Origin: Candidatus Woesebacteria bacterium
Lineage (GTDB): Bacteria > Patescibacteriota > Microgenomatia > UBA1400 > MFAQ01
Reading direction: 5' to 3'
NCBI GenBank assembly: GCA_020052895.1
Contig: JAGVOE010000062.1
Location: 1 to 8,535 of the forward strand
Length of the DNA stretch: 8,535 bases
The notes under the pieces are model-generated. The model was given only the letters and a program-made list of their open reading frames with translations. It made no database searches and was not told where the DNA came from. The translations under genes and the position numbers were made by a program. This document shows, piece by piece, positions 6,332 through 8,535 of the stretch. The stretch's first letter is position 1; each line of letters opens with the position of its first letter.

Positions 6332-6349
6332 TTAAATTTCTGGTATATT
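6323..6349 (+). promoter_or_regulatory. Putative promoter of the lamin-tail gene, leaderless spacing
   Basis: TTGAAG (6323-6328) and TATATT (6344-6349) are separated by 15 nt. The -10 is preceded by TGG, giving an extended -10 (TGGTATATT). Only 7 nt separate the -10 from the GTG start at 6357, so the transcript probably begins at or one base before the start codon. There is no Shine-Dalgarno sequence. Confidence 0.5.
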
Positions 6350-6356
6350 TTATTTA

Positions 6357-7544
6357 GTGAAACAAATCCTGCCCGTATTGTTTCTTTTTTTCTATGTTTT
6401 TTTGTTTTCCAAAACTATTTTTGCCCAGGTAGTTATCAATGAGTTTGTTCCAAATTCTTCCACAGAATGGATCGAGCTATATAACAGCTCCTCAGACGCA
6501 GAGTATCTGAAAACCTACTACATTGACGACGATACTGATTTTGTAAATGACTCGGGATCGGGCTCCAAAAAGCTACTAAGCACTCTTAATATAACCAATT
6601 CAACCTATCCCATTTTTGAAACTAGTGGGTTTCTAAACAACACGGGAGACTACGTTGTCATCTTTTCAGATACAGGAAACATCATCGACCAATATCAATA
6701 CACCTCAGACCCAGGTTCTGGTATTTCTATTGGTAGAGTTCCAAATGGCGATGGTAACTTTTCTATCCTATCTTCAATTACCAAAGGATCTGCCAACTCC
6801 GAAACAACCTCTACTCCCAGCCCAACAGCTTCTCCCGTCACCGAGTCACCAACCCTTACTCAAACTCCTACACCAACTCCGGCAAAATCCATCTACAAAA
6901 TAAATTCTGTCAAGGATTCCGATGGAGCTAATGTCTCTAATATTAAGATCTATGTAGATGGGAGCTACATTCATCACTATGCTCCGGAGACGGTTACTTT
7001 TTGCATCAGCTGTTACTGTGACGACACTAAAGAAGTTAGCTGCGACCTGGGTAGTCACACTATCAAACTTGTCAAAGAAGGTTATGCTGACTGGAGTGAA
7101 CAAAAAGCCTTCAACTTCGGAGAAAGTTTTGAGGTTAGTCCAATTCTTGCAAAAATACCCACTCCCACTCCAACCCCCACCCCCACACCCATAAAAACTC
7201 CAACTCCCACCAAAACCCCAACCCCGACTCCCACCAAAACCCCCACCCCCACTTCCGTCATTGCGAGCCCCGTCCTAGCGGGGCGTGGCAACCTGCCCGT
7301 CCGGCAGGCGGGTCTCACTCCATCAACTGAATCCTCCTCCGTCCTTGGCGACTCCACCGGTTCCGCCACTTCTGTCATTCCCGACCTGAGTGGGCCGCTG
7401 GTACCCGAAGGGGTGAATTCATCCCCATCTAACACCCTCGCACCATTAACTAACAACTCTGCACTCAAATACACCTTCATCTTTGGTCTAGTTTCCAGTC
7501 TTGTTTCTGGCGGGTGGTTGTATATTAGGCATAAAAAAGATTAG
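6357..7544 (+). CDS. Secreted, C-terminally anchored surface protein with a lamin-tail domain and Pro/Thr-rich linkers
   Basis: The 395-residue protein starts with GTG and has a signal peptide likely cleaved after IFA (residue 23). Residues about 24-148 form a lamin-tail (LTD) domain: VVINEFVPNSSTEWIELYN, the YIDDDTD turn, NTGDYVVIFSD and ISIGRVPNGDG are typical. A Ser/Thr/Pro linker (about 150-178) leads to a second domain (about 180-264) that looks like a small beta-sandwich of the PEGA/carboxypeptidase-regulatory kind (IKIYVDGSYI, HTIKLVKEGYADW) and carries four cysteines at 216, 219, 221 and 229. A second linker (about 266-370) holds Thr-Pro repeats and then sequence encoded by palindromic DNA (7256-7316 and 7374-7426). 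The C-terminus has a membrane helix (about 372-389) and the basic tail RHKKD, so the protein is probably displayed on the cell surface. No LPXTG-type sorting signal is seen. LTD domains in bacteria occur in secreted or surface proteins and some nucleases, but no catalytic domain is visible here. The role may be adhesion or envelope structure, which is inference. Confidence 0.88.
   Translation: MKQILPVLFLFFYVFLFSKTIFAQVVINEFVPNSSTEWIELYNSSSDAEYLKTYYIDDDTDFVNDSGSGSKKLLSTLNITNSTYPIFETSGFLNNTGDYVVIFSDTGNIIDQYQYTSDPGSGISIGRVPNGDGNFSILSSITKGSANSETTSTPSPTASPVTESPTLTQTPTPTPAKSIYKINSVKDSDGANVSNIKIYVDGSYIHHYAPETVTFCISCYCDDTKEVSCDLGSHTIKLVKEGYADWSEQKAFNFGESFEVSPILAKIPTPTPTPTPTPIKTPTPTKTPTPTPTKTPTPTSVIASPVLAGRGNLPVRQAGLTPSTESSSVLGDSTGSATSVIPDLSGPLVPEGVNSSPSNTLAPLTNNSALKYTFIFGLVSSLVSGGWLYIRHKKD
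7158..7250 (+). repeat. C-rich Thr-Pro codon repeat with G-quadruplex potential on the minus strand
   Basis: The stretch encodes alternating Thr/Pro and Lys/Thr/Pro residues. Runs of three to five C occur at 7158-7160, 7164-7166, 7174-7178, 7180-7184 and 7188-7190, and again at 7206-7208, 7216-7219, 7222-7225, 7230-7232, 7240-7244 and 7246-7250. Gaps are at most 7 nt within each group. Both groups satisfy the usual G3+N1-7 quadruplex pattern on the minus (template) strand. Tract length probably varies by slippage. Confidence 0.75.
7256..7316 (+). repeat. Palindromic repeat-like element translated in frame inside the surface protein
   Basis: The element begins CGTCATTGCGAG and contains two hairpins. 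In the first, GCCCCG (7267-7272) pairs with CGGGGC (7279-7284), flanked by TTGC (7261-7264) pairing with GCAA (7288-7291). In the second, CCTGCC (7292-7297) pairs with GGCAGG (7303-7308). The wording GTCATTGCGAG...GTGGCAA is like dispersed palindromic repeats known to me from many bacterial genomes, usually between genes. Here it is read through in frame as IASPVLAGRGNLPVRQAG, unlike the Pro-Thr repeats just before it. Confidence 0.6.
7374..7426 (+). repeat. Second palindrome-rich segment in the surface protein linker
   Basis: The segment begins GTCATTCCCGACC, a word resembling the start of common dispersed repeats. It ends with GGGGTGAATTCATCCCC (7410-7426), in which the 8-bp palindrome TGAATTCA is flanked by GGGG and CCCC with one extra T. 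It is translated as VIPDLSGPLVPEGVNSSP. The assignment as a repeat element rests on pattern only and is weaker than for 7256-7316. Confidence 0.35.
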
Positions 7545-7547
7545 AAT
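7542..7547 (+). promoter_or_regulatory. Putative -10 element (TAGAAT) for the VanZ-like gene, leaderless spacing
   Basis: TAGAAT overlaps the TAG stop of the upstream gene and ends 6 nt before the ATG at 7554. A -35-like TTGTAT (7518-7523) lies 18 nt upstream. The gap to the previous gene is 9 nt, so read-through transcription is also possible. Confidence 0.45.
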
Positions 7548-7553
7548 AGTCCA

Positions 7554-7943
7554 ATGAGAAAGTTTTTAGTTCGTTATGCCCCCGTCCTTATCTGGATGAC
7601 CTTGATGTACTTTTTTTCATCACGCTCAGATCTGCCCAGCAGTGGTAGTGTGACCGAGGACTTTTTCTCCAAAAAACTAGCTCACATCATCGAGTATCTT
7701 ATTCTAATGCTGTTAATGTATCGGGCTGTCGGCGAAAAAAGCCCCACCAAAGCTCTGCTCTACTCTCTAACTTATGCTTTTACCGATGAAACTCATCAGT
7801 TATTTATTCCTTATCGCACTGGCAATCTTCGCGATGTGGGTATCGACGCTATTGGTCTGCTTTTGGCCTCTTTTTCGATTATCAAATTCCAATTATGGAA
7901 CAGCTCTTTGTTAGTAGCTCCACTCAAGAAACTCAGGCCATAG
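7554..7943 (+). CDS. VanZ-like family membrane protein
   Basis: This is a 129-residue integral membrane protein. The VanZ-family signature is clear: FSS near the N-terminus (21-23), HIIEY (44-48), and the block TDETHQLFIPYRTGNLRDVGIDAIG (residues 77-101), in which the DE..HQ, R and D.xxD positions are the conserved polar ones. Hydrophobic segments at about 8-22, 43-59, 66-76 and 96-111 suggest four membrane passes. The family is named after a teicoplanin-resistance protein, but most members have no known role, and nothing here indicates resistance. The C-terminus (WNSSLLVAPLKKLRP) is encoded in DNA that also encodes the start of TsaE in another frame; the overlap is 49 nt. The family call is secure and the function unknown. 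Confidence 0.9.
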   Translation: MRKFLVRYAPVLIWMTLMYFFSSRSDLPSSGSVTEDFFSKKLAHIIEYLILMLLMYRAVGEKSPTKALLYSLTYAFTDETHQLFIPYRTGNLRDVGIDAIGLLLASFSIIKFQLWNSSLLVAPLKKLRP

Positions 7944-8329
7944 CTGCCGAACTAGCTGCCAAGCTAGAAAGTGGTACGACCATCTGTCTTTATGGCGACC
8001 TAGCCGCCGGCAAAACCACTTTTACTCAGGGGCTAGCCACTGTTTTTGGTTTTACTCGTTTGGTCTCTCCAACCTTTTTAATTATGCGAGAGTACCCAGT
8101 TAGTCATCATCACACCATCAAAACCTTGTATCATCTCGACTTATATCGCCTGAATTCAGTTGAAGAAATCAAAGCTTTTGATGTTGAGGAAATCTGGTCC
8201 GATCCGACTAACCTTCTGGTCATCGAGTGGCCGGAAAAATTTGTTGATATCCTACCCAAAAAGCGAATCGACATCTTCTTCAAAGCCACGACCGAAAATC
8301 AACGAGAAATCCGTTTCCTTACCCACTAG
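7895..8329 (+). CDS. tsaE: tRNA threonylcarbamoyladenosine biosynthesis ATPase TsaE
   Basis: TsaE is the small ATPase that works with TsaB and TsaD to place the t6A modification at position 37 of ANN-decoding tRNAs. The 144-residue protein has Walker A GDLAAGKT (34-41; A37 replaces the more usual Gly of GDLGAGKT, still fitting the GxxxxGKT pattern), SPTF in the switch region, HLDLYRL, and EWPEK near the C-terminus, all typical of the family. The N-terminal strand LFVSSSTQET aligns with the usual TsaE start, so the ATG at 7895 is preferred although it lies 49 nt inside the VanZ-like gene. I see no clear ribosome binding site before it, so coupling to the upstream gene is likely. A TsaB-like gene starts 54 nt downstream, consistent with the t6A pathway. 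Confidence 0.94.
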   Translation: MEQLFVSSSTQETQAIAAELAAKLESGTTICLYGDLAAGKTTFTQGLATVFGFTRLVSPTFLIMREYPVSHHHTIKTLYHLDLYRLNSVEEIKAFDVEEIWSDPTNLLVIEWPEKFVDILPKKRIDIFFKATTENQREIRFLTH

Positions 8330-8344
8330 CAGCAATTCCTTATC

Positions 8345-8370
8345 TTGAGTTCTTGATTCCTTGAGTTCTT
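8345..8370 (+). repeat. Direct repeat TTGAGTTCTT x2 upstream of the TsaB-like gene
   Basis: TTGAGTTCTT occurs at 8345-8354 and 8361-8370 with a 6-nt spacer (GATTCC). TTGA-type boxes therefore recur every 8 nt (8345, 8353, 8361). The repeat lies just before the -10 at 8372 and could be an activator or repressor site, or a small duplication. Confidence 0.6.
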
Positions 8371-8371
8371 A

Positions 8372-8377
8372 TATAAT
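8372..8377 (+). promoter_or_regulatory. Consensus -10 (TATAAT) for the TsaB-like gene, leaderless spacing
   Basis: A perfect TATAAT ends 6 nt before the ATG at 8384. No TTGACA-like box lies at the standard 16-18 nt distance: TTGATT at 8353 is 13 nt away and TTGAGT at 8345 is 21 nt away. There is no Shine-Dalgarno sequence in the 6-nt interval. Confidence 0.6.
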
Positions 8378-8383
8378 CATCCC

Positions 8384-8535
8384 ATGAACCTATATCTCGA
8401 CTCGACCGACAATACCCAAGTAATCGTACGCCTAAACGACAAAGAATTTATAAACAAGGTCGACTCTCCTCGAAACCAGGATGTTTTTGGCTTCCTCCTC
8501 TCCTGCCTTGACAGAGAAAATCTCAAGCAAGAGGA
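8384..8535 (+). CDS. tsaB: TsaB-like protein, N-terminus (partial, runs off the window)
   Basis: About 50 codons are visible, beginning MNLYLDSTDNTQVIVRLNDK. TsaB proteins start with a strand of the form (I/L)(L/Y)xIDTS followed by a second strand, and the visible region NQDVFGFLLSCLDRENL fits the next helix, which leads into the part that in TsaB contacts TsaD. TsaB is the inactive ASKHA-fold partner that forms the t6A-synthesis complex with TsaD and TsaE. The position directly after tsaE supports the call. Most of the protein is outside the window, so the assignment is moderate. Confidence 0.65.
   Translation, partial: MNLYLDSTDNTQVIVRLNDKEFINKVDSPRNQDVFGFLLSCLDRENLKQE

Noticed and set aside
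7158..7250. CRISPR-like or tandem repeat array
   Set aside because: Units are short and irregular, with no constant repeat-spacer length. The pattern follows from Thr-Pro and Lys-Thr-Pro codons.
7082..7480. Minus-strand open frame with Val-Gly repeats
   Set aside because: The Val-Gly repeats are the antisense reading of the Thr-Pro codons of the surface protein.
7430..7544. Sortase sorting signal at the end of the surface protein
   Set aside because: The C-terminus has a hydrophobic helix and basic tail, but no LPXTG-like motif precedes it (only APLTNNS), so a plain membrane anchor is the simpler reading.
7554..7943. Glycopeptide resistance gene
   Set aside because: Only VanZ-family similarity is seen, with no vanHAX or regulator genes nearby. 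Most VanZ-like proteins have no link to resistance.
1..8535. tRNA, rRNA, insertion sequence or phage genes
   Set aside because: No cloverleaf-like or rRNA-like sequence, transposase, integrase or phage structural gene was recognised on either strand.

Overview
The window looks like a piece of a small, compact bacterial genome, most probably a Candidate Phyla Radiation (Patescibacteria) member, with Microgenomates-type lineages as my best guess. The reasons are a lamin-tail surface protein with Pro/Thr linkers and a C-terminal membrane anchor, a very tightly packed prfB-ftsE-ftsX cluster with 4-nt overlaps, and small single-domain versions of TsaE and VanZ. UGA is used as an ordinary stop codon by four genes and RF2 is present, so the UGA-recoding lineages (Absconditabacteria, Gracilibacteria) are unlikely. 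The taxonomic call is inference.

Layout. (1) At 1-87, on the minus strand, lies the start of a membrane-anchored protein of unknown function. It diverges from a two-gene redox operon at 196-1760: a six-helix ferric-reductase-like haem b/FAD/NAD(P)H oxidoreductase followed, with an ATGA overlap, by a membrane-anchored cytochrome b5 domain predicted to face outward. (2) At 1801-6301 is a coupled five-gene run: prfB, a bitopic protein of unknown function, ftsE, ftsX, and a secreted coiled-coil protein ending in a C39-like cysteine peptidase domain. This looks like a CPR form of the FtsEX-controlled cell-wall hydrolase systems (EnvC, PcsB, CwlO, RipC), with a different catalytic domain. (3) At 6357-7544 is a secreted lamin-tail protein that is anchored at its C-terminus. 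Its second linker carries Pro-Thr repeats with G-quadruplex potential on the minus strand, and palindromic repeat-like DNA that is translated in frame. (4) At 7554-8329 are a VanZ-like membrane protein and TsaE, overlapping by 49 nt. (5) From 8384 to the window end is the start of a TsaB-like gene. TsaE and TsaB act together in making the t6A modification of tRNA.

At five gene starts (87 on the minus strand, 1801, 6357, 7554 and 8384) a -10-like hexamer lies 6 or 7 nt upstream of the start codon. This is the spacing expected if transcription begins at the start codon itself (leaderless mRNA). Genes inside operons start instead at overlaps or 2-4 nt gaps, and the reductase gene at 196 has a conventional Shine-Dalgarno sequence.

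The best candidates for something undescribed are the FtsEX-linked C39-like hydrolase with its upstream partner of unknown function, the outward electron-transfer pair in a lineage usually considered fermentative, and the in-frame palindromic elements in the surface protein.
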